From Psychrobacillus sp. FSL H8-0483 (GTDB lineage Bacteria > Bacillota > Bacilli > Bacillales_A > Planococcaceae): DNA of 64,000 nt. The stretch is taken from NCBI RefSeq assembly GCF_038637725.1, contig NZ_CP152052.1:3021501-3085500 (forward strand), written 5' to 3'. A model generated the notes under the pieces. The model ran no database searches. It had not been told where the DNA came from and saw only the letters and a list, made by a program, of their open reading frames with translations. This document shows positions 36,224 through 49,261 of this stretch, one piece after another (position 1 is the stretch's first letter; the number at the start of each line of letters is the position of its first letter). The position numbers and the translations under genes were made by a program.

Positions 36224-37597
36224 TCATGACAAATATATACGTTCTTCTATTTTTCCATACCATTTTACAACATCACGAATCATCTCTGGCATAAAATATT
36301 GCTTATTCGCAAACTTTAACGTAGGAAAGAAATAGCCAAATGTAAACATATCCAGCGTAGCTAGCGTATATATGTTATCGAGATTCAACAATTCATCCTT
36401 AATAAAAAGGTCACCGAATTCATTTTCTACAAGTTGTTCATACAGCATGGAACCTAAATATTTCCCACGGAAACCAAGCCCTTTCACTTCTAGACTCGGC
36501 CATTTATCATTTTTAGAGGTCTCTATTATTTCTAGTAACTCTGATCCGGTCAATGTAATCACACACGGATTAATAGGATGTGGTAGACAACCATGTAAAT
36601 CACTAGCCGAAATAGGACCTTTAGGTAAATCCGTTAAAAAGATACCTGCGGGAAACATAGCACAGTCAGCATTAGTAAAAGCAATTAACGCCTTTCCAAA
36701 AAAACTAGATAAGTCAGAACCACTAAACCATTCCTTTGCTAATAGAGAGCGATTTTCGAATACAATAGAGGAAAGATTCTGATTCCCTATTTGCTCCCAT
36801 TTTTCTAACTGAAGTTCTGCCTCTTTAGGAACCGGTAAATTATCCGTAGGATACAAGGTCGCTTGCCTAGATACAATTTTTTTACTTTCTAGGTCATATT
36901 CTATCGTCACATGCCCCACGTACATACCAAATTTGCCCGTAGCAGCTTGTAATGTATTCCCTATTACTTTCCCTTCCTCAAATATATGATGAGTATGAGA
37001 ACCTAAAATAAGATCTATTTCAGGTATTTCTACGGACATTGTTTCATCCAGAGAAATGCCTAAATGGGACATACAAATTAGAATATCTACGCTAGTTCCG
37101 ATTTCCTTACAAACTTCCTTCAAGCGATCCATTGGATTTTGGATTGACCAACCTAATTTTTCATAATACTCCCCAAAATCAGCAGTTGCAGCGACAAGAC
37201 CAATTTTAATTCCTGAGGGGGTGGTATGAATTTTATACGGAAGTACCCAAGAGGGAATATTTCCTTTTAAGTCAGTAAAATTAGACACGATGACTTCAAA
37301 TTTAGCCTCGGCATATAAAGTGTCCAGCTCCTCATGACTCAGCGTTATACCTTCATTGTTACCAATCGTTATGTAATCGTATTCCGCATCATTTAGTAGT
37401 TGGACATTCCCTTTTCCAAGAGTGCCTTCAGTATAAATATTCGATCTATCTATATGGTCCCCGATATCTAGCGTAAGATAGGAATCAGTTGGTCCGTGAT
37501 TTTTTCGGCGTTCTGAGAGAAACTGATGAATAGTAGGCCAGTTTTCTAAATGACTATGCAAATCATTCGTATGATAAATATGTATTGTCTCTCTCAT
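36224..37597 (-). CDS. yunD: 5'-nucleotidase-family metallophosphoesterase
   Basis: A 457-aa protein. N-terminal metallophosphatase domain with the metal motifs IYHTNDLHSH (7-16), DIGDHIDRS (about 44-52), IGNNEG (about 77-82), and LGSHTHH (about 192-198), then a C-terminal 5'-nucleotidase domain (about 260-440). Hydrolyses nucleotide or phosphate esters; no signal peptide, so cytoplasmic. Equivalent of B. subtilis YunD. SD GAGGTGGGTGG upstream of ATG. Confidence 0.92.
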   Translation of the reverse strand: MRETIHIYHTNDLHSHLENWPTIHQFLSERRKNHGPTDSYLTLDIGDHIDRSNIYTEGTLGKGNVQLLNDAEYDYITIGNNEGITLSHEELDTLYAEAKFEVIVSNFTDLKGNIPSWVLPYKIHTTPSGIKIGLVAATADFGEYYEKLGWSIQNPMDRLKEVCKEIGTSVDILICMSHLGISLDETMSVEIPEIDLILGSHTHHIFEEGKVIGNTLQAATGKFGMYVGHVTIEYDLESKKIVSRQATLYPTDNLPVPKEAELQLEKWEQIGNQNLSSIVFENRSLLAKEWFSGSDLSSFFGKALIAFTNADCAMFPAGIFLTDLPKGPISASDLHGCLPHPINPCVITLTGSELLEIIETSKNDKWPSLEVKGLGFRGKYLGSMLYEQLVENEFGDLFIKDELLNLDNIYTLATLDMFTFGYFFPTLKFANKQYFMPEMIRDVVKWYGKIEERIYLS

Positions 37598-37671
37598 TCT
37601 CCACCCACCTCTTTATTTAAATATATTCACAAAAGCCTACAGTAGACGTTGGGACGTATTACGGAATAAAG

Positions 37672-38490
37672 TTATAATAATCCATCGATAATAGAGCGAA
37701 TACCAAGTAATAGCAGTACGATACGAAGTGCCAAAACAAGTGTTTCTGAGTTTAACTTTTTGTTTAATCTTGCTCCAATTTTTGCTCCAATATAAGCAGC
37801 TGGAATAACTGGAATTGTGTATAACCAAGGTACATTTCCTAACGAAATATGCGTTATTGAATTGACGATCGACGAAAGGAACACCATGAACATTGACGTC
37901 CCAATTGCTACGTGTGGTGGAAATAGGAATAATAAAATCATTGCTGGTACGATAATCGAACCTCCACCAATACCAAATAACCCGGATGCAAAACCAACTG
38001 CAAACGTTAATATAAGTGCAAACCAAATAGGATACCCATATACATATGTACTATTCTCATCTTTGAATGTTCTTTTCTTGCCATTCTCGACAAACCAATG
38101 GACTGGCTTCAAATAATTACGAACAAGCAATAGCATAGATAAGACCACAAGTAAAATACCAAAGTACAAATTAAAGGAAGGTAAGTCTAATCCTTTATTC
38201 ACCCAAGCACCCAAAATTGTTCCAGGTATACTTCCAATAAAGAAAATACCTCCACTTTTGAAATCGACTGTTTTCGTTTTCATATAAGAAAGGGTAGATG
38301 AGAGTCCAGTAAAGATCATCATCACGACAGATAATCCTACCACACTTTGTGGAGTAATATTAGGAATTAAATCGAGAGTAGTGCCAAAAAATAGTACTAC
38401 TGGTACTAAGATAACGCCTCCGCCAAGACCCACTAAAGCTCCAATAATACCAGAAAAAAGTCCACTTACTACTAATAAAAACCATTCCAT
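37672..38490 (-). CDS. yunE: TauE/SafE-family membrane transporter
   Basis: A 272-aa, about 8-TM anion permease. Characteristic repeats: SGIIGALVGLGGGVILVPV (about 13-31) and GFASGLFGIGGGSIIVPAM (about 166-184). The family exports sulfite, sulfoacetate or related organosulfur anions; substrate not determined. Matches YunE; one nucleotide separates it from yunF, so it is cotranscribed. AAGGAGG lies before ATG 38490. Confidence 0.9.
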   Translation of the reverse strand: MEWFLLVVSGLFSGIIGALVGLGGGVILVPVVLFFGTTLDLIPNITPQSVVGLSVVMMIFTGLSSTLSYMKTKTVDFKSGGIFFIGSIPGTILGAWVNKGLDLPSFNLYFGILLVVLSMLLLVRNYLKPVHWFVENGKKRTFKDENSTYVYGYPIWFALILTFAVGFASGLFGIGGGSIIVPAMILLFLFPPHVAIGTSMFMVFLSSIVNSITHISLGNVPWLYTIPVIPAAYIGAKIGARLNKKLNSETLVLALRIVLLLLGIRSIIDGLL

Positions 38491-38491
38491 T

Positions 38492-39343
38492 TTACAATCC
38501 TCCTTCGAATAGATCTAATTGTTTTGGTGCTAATCCATTAAACTCAATTCCAAGCATTTGCTGAAATGATTTTGCATTCTTTGCAGCATGCCCACCCGAA
38601 TTATTATTAAATAATACGATAACTTCCTTTGCTTGCTTCTGTAATTGCTCACAAACGTTTTGGATATATGTTAACTCTTCCTTATTATAGTCATATAAAT
38701 ATCGAACTTCTCTCCATTTTTCGTTATTACCTGGGTTAAGCCAACCGTATGTATTTCTTCCGTGTAATCGAACAAGTACTTTACTTGAGGTAGCGACTGG
38801 TACTAATGGAATACTCCCATCTCCAACCTGTGGTTCATCACAAACACTATGGTGAAAAGAATTTTCTTTTAAAAATTGAAGGGTAGATTTTCTATACTCT
38901 TGTGCATACCAAGATTGATGGCGGAACTCAATGACCACCTCAAAGTCCTTTAGTTCTTCTCTAACTTTTCGAATATAAGCGACGTTTTCCTTCTCACATT
39001 GAAACCATGGAGGAAATTGAACTAATATCATCGAAAGTTTTCCAGCCTTTTGAAAAGGGATAATAGACTGTCGGTATAGCTCGAACATTTCTTCTTGCGA
39101 ATTAAACGGAAATTCTCCTCGTAAATGACCTGTAATACCCTGATACGCCTTCACAATAAATTGAAAGTTTTCAGGAGTCTCGTTTATCCATTTTAAGCTA
39201 TTTTTAATAGGTTGAATGGCATAAAAGGCAGCATCTAATTCCACGACAGGGAAATGAGCACAATAATCCTGAAGTTTTTGCTTAGCAGATGATGTATATA
39301 AGTCAGGATGATCTCCCCAACCCGTTAAACCAATTTGAATCAT
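38492..39343 (-). CDS. yunF: DUF72 family protein
   Basis: A 283-aa protein with a TIM-barrel-like DUF72 fold (LTGWGDHPDLY, FVVKAYQGITGH, EFRHQSW, FNNNSGGHAAKNA about 246-259). Similar to B. subtilis YunF. Biochemical role unknown; a nuclease or metal-enzyme role has been suggested only from fold. Cotranscribed with yunE. Confidence 0.9.
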   Translation of the reverse strand: MIQIGLTGWGDHPDLYTSSAKQKLQDYCAHFPVVELDAAFYAIQPIKNSLKWINETPENFQFIVKAYQGITGHLRGEFPFNSQEEMFELYRQSIIPFQKAGKLSMILVQFPPWFQCEKENVAYIRKVREELKDFEVVIEFRHQSWYAQEYRKSTLQFLKENSFHHSVCDEPQVGDGSIPLVPVATSSKVLVRLHGRNTYGWLNPGNNEKWREVRYLYDYNKEELTYIQNVCEQLQKQAKEVIVLFNNNSGGHAAKNAKSFQQMLGIEFNGLAPKQLDLFEGGL

Positions 39344-39407
39344 GCAATCACCTCGTTAATTATATTATCATATCACTGCGTTAGCTTGTCAGACAAAACA
39401 AAAGAAT

Positions 39408-39451
39408 TAAAAAAGCAGCAAGAATGAAATTACATTCACTCTGCTGCTTTT
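39408..39451 (-). terminator. Terminator of the suf operon
   Basis: AAAAGCAGCA / TGCTGCTTTT with an inner GAATG / CATTC helix; minus strand ends in TTTTTTAATTC. Confidence 0.9.
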
Positions 39452-39467
39452 GGACGGTCTATCTGTA

Positions 39468-40865
39468 TTAACCGATAGAGCCTTCCATCTCAAATTTGAT
39501 TAATCGGTTCATTTCTACCGCATATTCCATTGGAAGTTCTTTTGTGAATGGCTCGATGAAGCCCATTACGATCATTTCAGTTGCTTCTTCTTCACTAAGT
39601 CCACGACTCATCAAGTAGAATAATTGTTCCTCAGATACTTTCGAAACTTTCGCTTCGTGCTCTAGAGAAATGTTATCGTTTAAGATTTCGTTGTATGGAA
39701 TTGTATCAGAAGTAGACTGATTATCCATGATCAATGTATCACATTCAATGTTTGCACGAGCTCCCGTTGCTTTACGTCCAAAATGAACGATACCACGGTA
39801 TGTTACTTTACCACCTTGTTTAGAAATTGATTTCGAAACAATTGTAGAAGAAGTATTTGGAGCTAAATGCATCATTTTTGCACCAGCATCTTGGTGTTGT
39901 CCTTTACCAGCGATCGCGATAGAAAGAGTCATACCACGTGCGCCTTCTCCTTTAAGGATAACAGCTGGGTATTTCATTGTTAATTTAGAACCGATATTAC
40001 CATCAATCCATTCCATTGTAGCATTTGCATCACAAACAGCACGTTTTGTAACTAAGTTATATACGTTGTTTGCCCAGTTTTGGATGGTAGTGTAACGGCA
40101 ATAAGCATCTTTTTTGATAATGATTTCAACAACTGCACTATGAAGTGAGTTTGTTGTGTAAACTGGTGCTGTACATCCTTCCACATAATGTACGGATGCG
40201 CCTTCGTCTACAATGATTAGCGTACGCTCGAATTGACCCATGTTTTCTGAGTTAATACGGAAGTATGCTTGAAGTGGTGTTTCCACTTTTACGCCTGGTG
40301 GTACATAGATAAATGATCCACCCGACCATACTGCCGAGTTAAGTGCAGAGAATTTATTATCTGATGATGGAATAACTGTTCCCCAGTGCTTCTTGAAAAT
40401 ATCTTCATTTTCACGAAGAGCAGAGTCCGTATCTTTAAATACGATTCCCAAATCTTGAAGCTCTTGTTTCATGTTGTGGTAAACAACCTCTGATTCATAC
40501 TGTGCAGAAACACCTGCAAGGTATTTTTGTTCAGCTTCTGGAATTCCCAGTTTATCAAATGTTGCTTTGATTTCCTCTGGTACTTCATCCCATGATTTTT
40601 CTGTTTGTTCTGATGGTTTCACGTAATACGTAATTTCATCAAAATTCAATGACCCTAAATCTCCACCCCATTGTGGCATTGGTTTTGAGTAGAAAATTTC
40701 TAAAGCTTTTAAACGATAATCTAACATCCATTGTGGTTCATTTTTCATACGTGAGATTTCTTCAACGATATCTTTCGTTAAACCACGTTTTGAACGGAAA
40801 ATGGATACGTCTTTATCGTGGAAGCCATATTTATAATCGCCAATTTCAGGCATTTTTTTTGCCAT
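39468..40865 (-). CDS. sufB: Fe-S cluster assembly scaffold SufB
   Basis: A 465-aa scaffold subunit of the SufBCD complex. It receives persulfide sulfur from SufS/SufU and builds Fe-S clusters. Right-handed beta-helix core, with the conserved [18 protein letters not shown] region (about 229-246) and C-terminal [20 protein letters not shown]. Last gene of sufCDSUB. SD GGAGGAAA before ATG. Confidence 0.97.
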   Translation of the reverse strand: MAKKMPEIGDYKYGFHDKDVSIFRSKRGLTKDIVEEISRMKNEPQWMLDYRLKALEIFYSKPMPQWGGDLGSLNFDEITYYVKPSEQTEKSWDEVPEEIKATFDKLGIPEAEQKYLAGVSAQYESEVVYHNMKQELQDLGIVFKDTDSALRENEDIFKKHWGTVIPSSDNKFSALNSAVWSGGSFIYVPPGVKVETPLQAYFRINSENMGQFERTLIIVDEGASVHYVEGCTAPVYTTNSLHSAVVEIIIKKDAYCRYTTIQNWANNVYNLVTKRAVCDANATMEWIDGNIGSKLTMKYPAVILKGEGARGMTLSIAIAGKGQHQDAGAKMMHLAPNTSSTIVSKSISKQGGKVTYRGIVHFGRKATGARANIECDTLIMDNQSTSDTIPYNEILNDNISLEHEAKVSKVSEEQLFYLMSRGLSEEEATEMIVMGFIEPFTKELPMEYAVEMNRLIKFEMEGSIG

Positions 40866-40886
40866 CGTATTTCCTCCGTTCTCATT

Positions 40887-43850
<2,964 letters not shown>

Positions 43851-43868
43851 GCTGATTCGTCCCCTTTC

Positions 43869-44648
43869 TTATGCTTCTTGTCCAACTGTCTCGTCTTCAA
43901 TTCCTAACTCTTCTTTAATCCAGTCATATCCTTGCGCTTCTAATTTTTGAGCAAGCTCAGGACCACCAGATTTAACAACGCGACCTTGCATCATTACATG
44001 TACATGGTCTGGAGTGATGTAGTTAAGAAGGCGTTGGTAGTGAGTGATTACTAGACTTCCAAATCCTTCTCCACGCATTTCGTTGATACCTTTAGAAACT
44101 ACTTTAAGTGCATCGATATCTAAACCAGAATCGATTTCATCTAAGATAGCGAACTTTGGTTTTAGCATCATTAATTGAAGAATTTCGTTACGCTTTTTCT
44201 CTCCGCCAGAGAAGCCTTCATTTAAATAACGTTGCGCCATGTCAAGATCCATTTCTAAGAACTCCATTTTACTGTCTAACTCACGGATGAACTTCATTAA
44301 TGAAATTTCATCTCCTTCTTCACGACGGGAGTTGATCGCTGAACGTAAGAAGTCTGCATTTGTTACTCCAGTAATTTCGCTTGGATATTGCATAGCTAAA
44401 AATAAACCAGCTTGTGCGCGCTCGTCTACTTCCATAGCTAATACATCTTCCCCATCAAGTTCAACAGAACCAGATGTTACTTCATATTTAGGATGACCCA
44501 TAATAGCAGATGCTAAAGTAGATTTACCAGTACCATTTGGACCCATAACTGCGTGAATTTCATTTGTATTAATTGTTAGATTTACACCTTTTAGAATCTC
44601 TTTACCGTCGATTGAAACGTGTAAATCCTTAATAACTAAAGTCGACAT
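43869..44648 (-). CDS. sufC: Fe-S assembly ATPase SufC
   Basis: A 259-aa ABC-type ATPase. Walker A GPNGTGKS (36-43), signature FSGGEKKR (about 147-154), Walker [13 protein letters not shown] (about 168-179). Drives conformational change of SufBD. First gene of the operon; SD GGAGG 8 nt upstream of ATG. Confidence 0.97.
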   Translation of the reverse strand: MSTLVIKDLHVSIDGKEILKGVNLTINTNEIHAVMGPNGTGKSTLASAIMGHPKYEVTSGSVELDGEDVLAMEVDERAQAGLFLAMQYPSEITGVTNADFLRSAINSRREEGDEISLMKFIRELDSKMEFLEMDLDMAQRYLNEGFSGGEKKRNEILQLMMLKPKFAILDEIDSGLDIDALKVVSKGINEMRGEGFGSLVITHYQRLLNYITPDHVHVMMQGRVVKSGGPELAQKLEAQGYDWIKEELGIEDETVGQEA

Positions 44649-44898
44649 TTAATAACCTCCATTAAGTAACTATGAATGTATAACCATTCTAATTTATTAT
44701 CATTCTAATCTTAACCCAAACTGTATTCCCTTGCAAATCTTTTGAAAAACTTTACCATTTATAATAAAAAACATTCATAGTTATGATTTCTACTGATTTT
44801 TCATCTTACATTACTCAAAGAGTAGTAATATCTTACATTTTCAATAAGAGTAATCTAATTGAGAATCGATTTCACTATGAACACAGTGTTAACAGAAA
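44649..44898. other. Intergenic region upstream of sufC
   Basis: About 250 bp AT-rich, containing the suf promoter presumably. On the minus strand TGATAATAAATTAGA (44702-44688) resembles half of a Fur box (TGATAATnATTATCA); the second half is poor. No gene supported. Confidence 0.4.
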
Positions 44899-44930
44899 AA
44901 ATCCATGAAGAAATTTGTCTTCATGGATCT
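44899..44930 (-). terminator. Terminator of the 63-codon gene
   Basis: ATCCATGAAGA / TCTTCATGGAT stem with the loop AATTTG-type, followed on the minus strand by TTTTTTCTG. Confidence 0.85.
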
Positions 44931-44942
44931 TCCTTTATTATT

Positions 44943-45134
44943 TTAGCCTCGGTAAGCTTGCGCATCAATTTTTGCAACCATTTGAATACTCTTCTCGTAA
45001 TCTTTTTGTCGACGCTTTTCAACTTTTAAGCGTAATGCTTGGCTGTTTCGTAATTCGTCGTACCCAAATCCATGTACTCCTCTGAATGCGTGGTCCATTT
45101 GTTCTGTGTAAGGTAACTCCTCTGAATTGATAAT
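44943..45134 (-). CDS. Small conserved-looking protein with apparent ATT start
   Basis: 63 codons, no ATG/GTG/TTG at the beginning. The only well-placed SD, AAAGGA, lies 7 nt before ATT 45134; the frame is closed by TGA three codons further up. An internal ATG (45098) has no SD and would give 51 aa. The product is hydrophilic and helical (FRGVHGFGYDELRNSQALRL, then KRRQKDYEKSIQMVAKI), ending at AQAYRG. It has its own terminator. Not recognised. Composition looks coding, and the frame lies alone between metQ and sufC. Confidence 0.55.
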   Translation of the reverse strand: MINSEELPYTEQMDHAFRGVHGFGYDELRNSQALRLKVEKRRQKDYEKSIQMVAKIDAQAYRG

Positions 45135-45294
45135 GAATCAGTCCTTTCGATTTTTAACACTTACACTATAGTACATACCCATGTCATTCCATTATAAACA
45201 TTTATTTTTCTTTTGAAAATTTATCAACAATAATCGCAAGTGCACTATAAACTCCTAAATAGGTAAAATTCGTAATTGAAAAATATATCCATAT

Positions 45295-45325
45295 AAAAAA
45301 GCAAGCATTTTTCAATGCTTGCTTT
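45295..45325 (-). terminator. Terminator of the met operon
   Basis: AAAGCAAGCATT / AATGCTTGCTTT stem, tetraloop-like TTTC, followed on the minus strand by TTTTTTATAT. Confidence 0.9.
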
Positions 45326-45341
45326 CCCTCTATCTATAATA

Positions 45342-46145
45342 TTAGTTAACTGGTACTACAGAACCGTTCCACTCAGTAATAATAAAATCTTGAATTTCTT
45401 TCGAGTGTAATGCGTCAACTAAAGCTTTGATTTCTTTTTTGTCTTTATCTTCAGCTCGTACAGCAACAATATTTACATATGGTGATTCTTTATCTTCTAA
45501 TGCGATTGATTCTTCTAATGGGTTGATTCCAGCGTCAATTGCGAAATTAGAGTTAATAAGAACTGCATCGCCTTCTTCATTTTCATAAAGCTGAACAAGT
45601 AATGCTGGTTCATAGTTGGCATCAAATTTTAGATTTTTCTTATTTTCTACAACGTCTTTTACTTCAGCTGCTGTTTTATCTATACCCTCCGCAAGTTTAA
45701 TTAATCCTTTAGCTTCTAATAAAGATAAAACACGCCCATGGTCAGCAACAGAGTTACTCATAATAATTGTAGCCCCTTCAGGTAACTCTTCTAATGACTT
45801 GTATTTTTTCGAGTAAACACCGATTGGCTCAATGTGAATTCCACCTGCATTTACAAAATCATACCCATTGTCTTTAATTTGGCCCTCTAAATAAGGAATA
45901 TGTTGAAAAAAGTTAGCATCTAGGTCTCCAGATTCCAAATCTTTGTTTGGTAATACATAGTCTTGGTAAGTTTCAATTTTAAGTTCAATGCCTTGCTCTT
46001 CTAAAATAGGTTTTACTTGTTCTAATATTTCTGCGTGTGGAACGTTAGAAGCTCCAACTACTAATTCGCCGCTTTCTTCATTTCCACAAGCTGCAAGAGT
46101 TAATGCACTTACTGATAATAATGCCCCAGCTAAAAACTTTTTCAT
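45342..46145 (-). CDS. metQ: Methionine ABC transporter substrate-binding lipoprotein
   Basis: A 267-aa lipoprotein; signal ending LAAC (Cys about 20), then an NlpA/MetQ type periplasmic-binding fold (GASNVPHAEILEQ, about 31-43, and FFQHIPYLEGQI). Binds extracellular methionine. AAGGAGA precedes two ATGs; 46145 (MKKFLAG) has better spacing than 46151. Longer in-frame extensions lie in metP and were rejected. Follows metP. Confidence 0.94.
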   Translation of the reverse strand: MKKFLAGALLSVSALTLAACGNEESGELVVGASNVPHAEILEQVKPILEEQGIELKIETYQDYVLPNKDLESGDLDANFFQHIPYLEGQIKDNGYDFVNAGGIHIEPIGVYSKKYKSLEELPEGATIIMSNSVADHGRVLSLLEAKGLIKLAEGIDKTAAEVKDVVENKKNLKFDANYEPALLVQLYENEEGDAVLINSNFAIDAGINPLEESIALEDKESPYVNIVAVRAEDKDKKEIKALVDALHSKEIQDFIITEWNGSVVPVN

Positions 46146-46207
46146 TTTCATTCTCTCCTTTATATTTCCCCAATTTATATTTGATCGAGTAAACTCGCAA
46201 ACACCTA

Positions 46208-46876
46208 TTAACGCTTGTCTATTTTGGATGTAATCGCATCGCCAATCCATTGAATAATAAATACAATAATTAAAATTAGTATGGTTGCGACTAATGTAAC
46301 GTCTTCTCTACTTCTTTGAAACCCATCTAGGAAAGCCAAAGTTCCCAAACCACCAGCACCTATAATTCCTGCCATCGCAGTGTATCCAACAAGTGAAACA
46401 CAAGTAACTGTTATCCCAGACACTAATGCTGGCATTGATTCTGGCAATAAAACCTTCCATATAATCGTAGACGTTTTAGCCCCCATTGATTTTGCGGCTT
46501 CTAAAACGCCTTTATCAATTTCCCTTAAAGCTATTAACACCATACGTGCATAAAATGGTGCTGCCCCTATGACAAGTGCAGGAAATGCTGCATTCGGACC
46601 ACGCATTGTTCCCACCAACAACTTCGTTAATGGTATAAGTAAAATGATTAATATAATAAAAGGGATAGAGCGGAATATATTTACAATTGCTCCTGTTAAC
46701 CAGTTTGCCATTTTATTCGCCCATGCTTGATGTGGACTTGTTAAAAATAATAGCAATCCAAGTGCGAGACCAAAGACAGCTGTTAAGATTGTTGATACTC
46801 CGGTCATATAAAGTGTTTCAAGTGCTGCTTCCCACATCCTAGGCCAATCAACATTCGGAAAAAGCGTATTAATCAT
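46208..46876 (-). CDS. metP: Methionine ABC transporter permease
   Basis: A 222-aa, five-TM permease with the EAA loop (EAAKSMGAKTSTIIWKVLLPES, about 132-153). Translocation channel for D/L-methionine. Overlaps metN by 8 nt. Confidence 0.95.
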   Translation of the reverse strand: MINTLFPNVDWPRMWEAALETLYMTGVSTILTAVFGLALGLLLFLTSPHQAWANKMANWLTGAIVNIFRSIPFIILIILLIPLTKLLVGTMRGPNAAFPALVIGAAPFYARMVLIALREIDKGVLEAAKSMGAKTSTIIWKVLLPESMPALVSGITVTCVSLVGYTAMAGIIGAGGLGTLAFLDGFQRSREDVTLVATILILIIVFIIQWIGDAITSKIDKR

Positions 46877-47894
46877 TGTTGATCACCTCTGTACTTACTT
46901 TCTGTTCATGAATAAATCGAATCGCTTCATCGACTGCTAAAGCATCTCCATCTATTTGGAGAATTAGCGTGCCAAACGCACCGCTTTTTGTGTGCGAAAT
47001 ATTCCCTTGCACAATATTGACTTCTAGTTCGAATTGTTTGATCAGCCTAGAAAGTATTGGCTGCTCTGTTTGCTCTCCCACAAAAGTGAGTTTGATTAAC
47101 TTGCCATTTGGATATAAATCCACTAGGTTTTGTATCGTTTGAATTGTTTGTGTAGATTCCGAAACTTGGGTAACAAATCTTTTCGTTATTGGTTGTTGTG
47201 GGTTTTGGAAAACTTCTAACACGTCGCCCTCTTCCACAACATGCCCACCTTCCATTACTGCCACTCGATTACAAATCTTTTGAATGACTTGCATTTCGTG
47301 CGTGATCAATACAATCGTTAAGCCTAGCTTCTCATTAATGCTGACTAACAGATCCAAAATAGCATCCGTTGTTTCAGGATCAAGTGCAGAGGTTGCCTCA
47401 TCACAGAGTAATACTTCCGGACGGTTTGCTAATGCACGGGCAATCCCTACTCGTTGTTTTTGTCCACCTGACAATTGGGAAGGATAATAATCTCCTCTTC
47501 CTTCCAGTCCAACAAGCTCGATCAATTCCTTCACTCGAGCTGTTCTCTGTTCTTTTGGGACACCTGCAATTTCTAGTGGAAATGCAATATTTTCAGCAAC
47601 TGTTCTAGACCATAAAAGGTTAAAATGCTGGAAAATCATACTTACTTTCTGTCTTACTTGGCGAAGCATATCTTCTGAAATGGAAGTAATTTCTTTATCA
47701 TTTACGATTATTTGGCCCGAAGTCGGTTTCTCTAGGCCATTAAGCAATCGGATTAATGTACTTTTACCAGCACCACTATATCCAATAATCCCAAAGATTT
47801 CGCCATGCTTAATGTCAAGATTTACATCATCAACAGCAACAATCGTCCCTTGCTTCGTATTAAACTTTTTGGAAACATCTTTTAAACTAATCAT
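46869..47894 (-). CDS. metN: Methionine ABC transporter ATP-binding protein
   Basis: A 341-aa ATPase. Walker A GYSGAGKS (about 38-45), signature LSGGQKQR (about 140-147), Walker B VLLCDEATSALD (about 160-171), and a C-terminal NIL regulatory domain (about 265-338) that senses methionine. First gene of metNPQ. AAAGGTGG about 10 nt upstream. Confidence 0.96.
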   Translation of the reverse strand: MISLKDVSKKFNTKQGTIVAVDDVNLDIKHGEIFGIIGYSGAGKSTLIRLLNGLEKPTSGQIIVNDKEITSISEDMLRQVRQKVSMIFQHFNLLWSRTVAENIAFPLEIAGVPKEQRTARVKELIELVGLEGRGDYYPSQLSGGQKQRVGIARALANRPEVLLCDEATSALDPETTDAILDLLVSINEKLGLTIVLITHEMQVIQKICNRVAVMEGGHVVEEGDVLEVFQNPQQPITKRFVTQVSESTQTIQTIQNLVDLYPNGKLIKLTFVGEQTEQPILSRLIKQFELEVNIVQGNISHTKSGAFGTLILQIDGDALAVDEAIRFIHEQKVSTEVINND

Positions 47895-47918
47895 GCAAAT
47901 CTAACCACCTTTCATTAA

Positions 47919-48094
47919 AAAACCCCTTCTGCAAAAGAGCAGAAGGGGTGTAGGTTATCAATTTAAATAACACTCATCCATTCTCTCATTTCCCAAAGCA
48001 TTCGCTTTGCGTGACTTGGCACCATTTCATTTACATGACGGTTGCCGGGCTTCGTAGGGCACTTCCCTCCACCTCTCTTAATAAGAGTGACACT
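47919..48094 (-). promoter_or_regulatory. SAM-I riboswitch (S box) with terminator
   Basis: On the minus strand CTCTTATTAAGAGAGGTGGAG, then GAAGCCCGGCAACC, GGTGCCAA and the closing GATGAGTG give the complete S-box order. A terminator CCCCTTCTGC / GCAGAAGGGG with T6 follows (47920-47950). SAM should terminate transcription of metNPQ. Confidence 0.96.
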
Positions 48095-48122
48095 ATTAAA
48101 TTTTAGTACAAATCGTATATTA

Positions 48123-48443
48123 TCATACGACTACTTGGTCGTCAATACTTTTTATTGTTTCTAACAAATAAGGTACAGATTGAAAAGCGTATATTTTTCT
48201 ATAAATAATCCCATTCTTCGCTATAAGAAGACATGGTACACTTTCAATTTCATATTCTTGAGCTAGGTTACCTAGAAAGTTTATATTGGCTTGACCTAAT
48301 GGATACGAAACCATTTCATTTATGACATGCAGCATTTTACTTGCTACCTGGCAAGTACCGCACATAGGTGTATAAATATATAGTAAAGAAAGCTGAGATT
48401 TTTTTTTATATTGCTCCCATTGTTCTCGCGTCCATTCATTCAC
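48123..48443 (-). CDS. yusE: Thioredoxin-like protein YusE
   Basis: A 106-aa thioredoxin-fold protein. Active site CGTC (about 28-31) after YIYTPM, cis-Pro in VPCLLI (about 69-74). Cytoplasmic thiol redox. Similar to B. subtilis YusE and 11 nt after yusF, thus cotranscribed. Confidence 0.9.
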   Translation of the reverse strand: MNEWTREQWEQYKKKSQLSLLYIYTPMCGTCQVASKMLHVINEMVSYPLGQANINFLGNLAQEYEIESVPCLLIAKNGIIYRKIYAFQSVPYLLETIKSIDDQVVV

Positions 48444-48454
48444 AAAGCATCATC

Positions 48455-48805
48455 CTAAAGTAAAAATTCTTTTTTCACTTTAATATTAACACTTTTCAAT
48501 ATGGAAGCCAAAACTTTAAAAGGGGTATTAGCGACTTCGCAATACATTGGATTCGTGTATAAATGAATTGCTTCAGGATATTCTTTTCTTACAATCGAAC
48601 GAATTTGCTCACCTGATTTATCTGAGTCCAAAAAAGCATAAATTGGTAAACCTACATAGGGATTCAGAATCTCCTCTAGCTTTACATTAGAAATAGTTCC
48701 ATTTGTACAAATGATTTCTGGGGATTCATCCAGAAGTGTTAAAAGATGTAGCTTATCTGATCTGCCTTCGACGAGAATTACTTTTTCACTAAATACATTA
48801 GCCAT
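48455..48805 (-). CDS. yusF: Toprim-domain protein YusF
   Basis: A 116-aa single Toprim domain: VEGRSD (Glu about 13) and LDSDKSG (about 58-64) give the Mg-binding acidic residues. Related to small primase/RNase M5-like proteins; substrate unknown. Matches YusF. Confidence 0.88.
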   Translation of the reverse strand: MANVFSEKVILVEGRSDKLHLLTLLDESPEIICTNGTISNVKLEEILNPYVGLPIYAFLDSDKSGEQIRSIVRKEYPEAIHLYTNPMYCEVANTPFKVLASILKSVNIKVKKEFLL

Positions 48806-48843
48806 TTAGCTTCTCTCCCTACTACTGTCTTTCAATCATTATA

Positions 48844-48880
48844 TGAAAAAAACGCCGACAATTAACCGGCGTTTTCATTA
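48844..48880 (-). terminator. Terminator of gcvH
   Basis: AAAACGCCGG / CCGGCGTTTT-type stem (one mismatch), followed on the minus strand by TTTTTTTCAT. Confidence 0.88.
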
Positions 48881-48883
48881 TTA

Positions 48884-49261
48884 CTATGAAATTAATTCTT
48901 CGTATTTTTCTGAAGATAATAATGCATCCACTTCAGTTACATCAGTTGGCTCTACTACTATCATCCATGCATTTTCATATGGAGACTCGTTTACAAATTC
49001 AGGGCTATCTTCTAATTCGCTATTAACTTCCACAACTTTCCCACTAATAGGTGCATAAAGTTCTGAAACAGTTTTTACAGATTCTACACTTCCAAAAGGA
49101 TCTCCTGCTTTAATCTCGTCTCCCACTTGTGGAAGCTCTACAAACACGATATCTCCTAGTTCTGATTGTGCAAAATGAGTAATACCGATGCGAACGTTCT
49201 CGCCTTCTGTTTTTACCCATTCATGCTCTGCTGAATACTTTAAATCTTTAGGTGCGCTCAT
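48884..49261 (-). CDS. gcvH: Glycine cleavage system H protein
   Basis: A 125-aa lipoyl carrier. The lipoylated Lys lies in [16 protein letters not shown] (Lys about 63). Shuttles aminomethyl groups in glycine cleavage and is the hub for lipoate assembly in Bacillus (LipM/LipL, then LipA). GAGAGGGG precedes ATG 49261; longer forms are not supported. Confidence 0.95.
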   Translation of the reverse strand: MSAPKDLKYSAEHEWVKTEGENVRIGITHFAQSELGDIVFVELPQVGDEIKAGDPFGSVESVKTVSELYAPISGKVVEVNSELEDSPEFVNESPYENAWMIVVEPTDVTEVDALLSSEKYEELIS

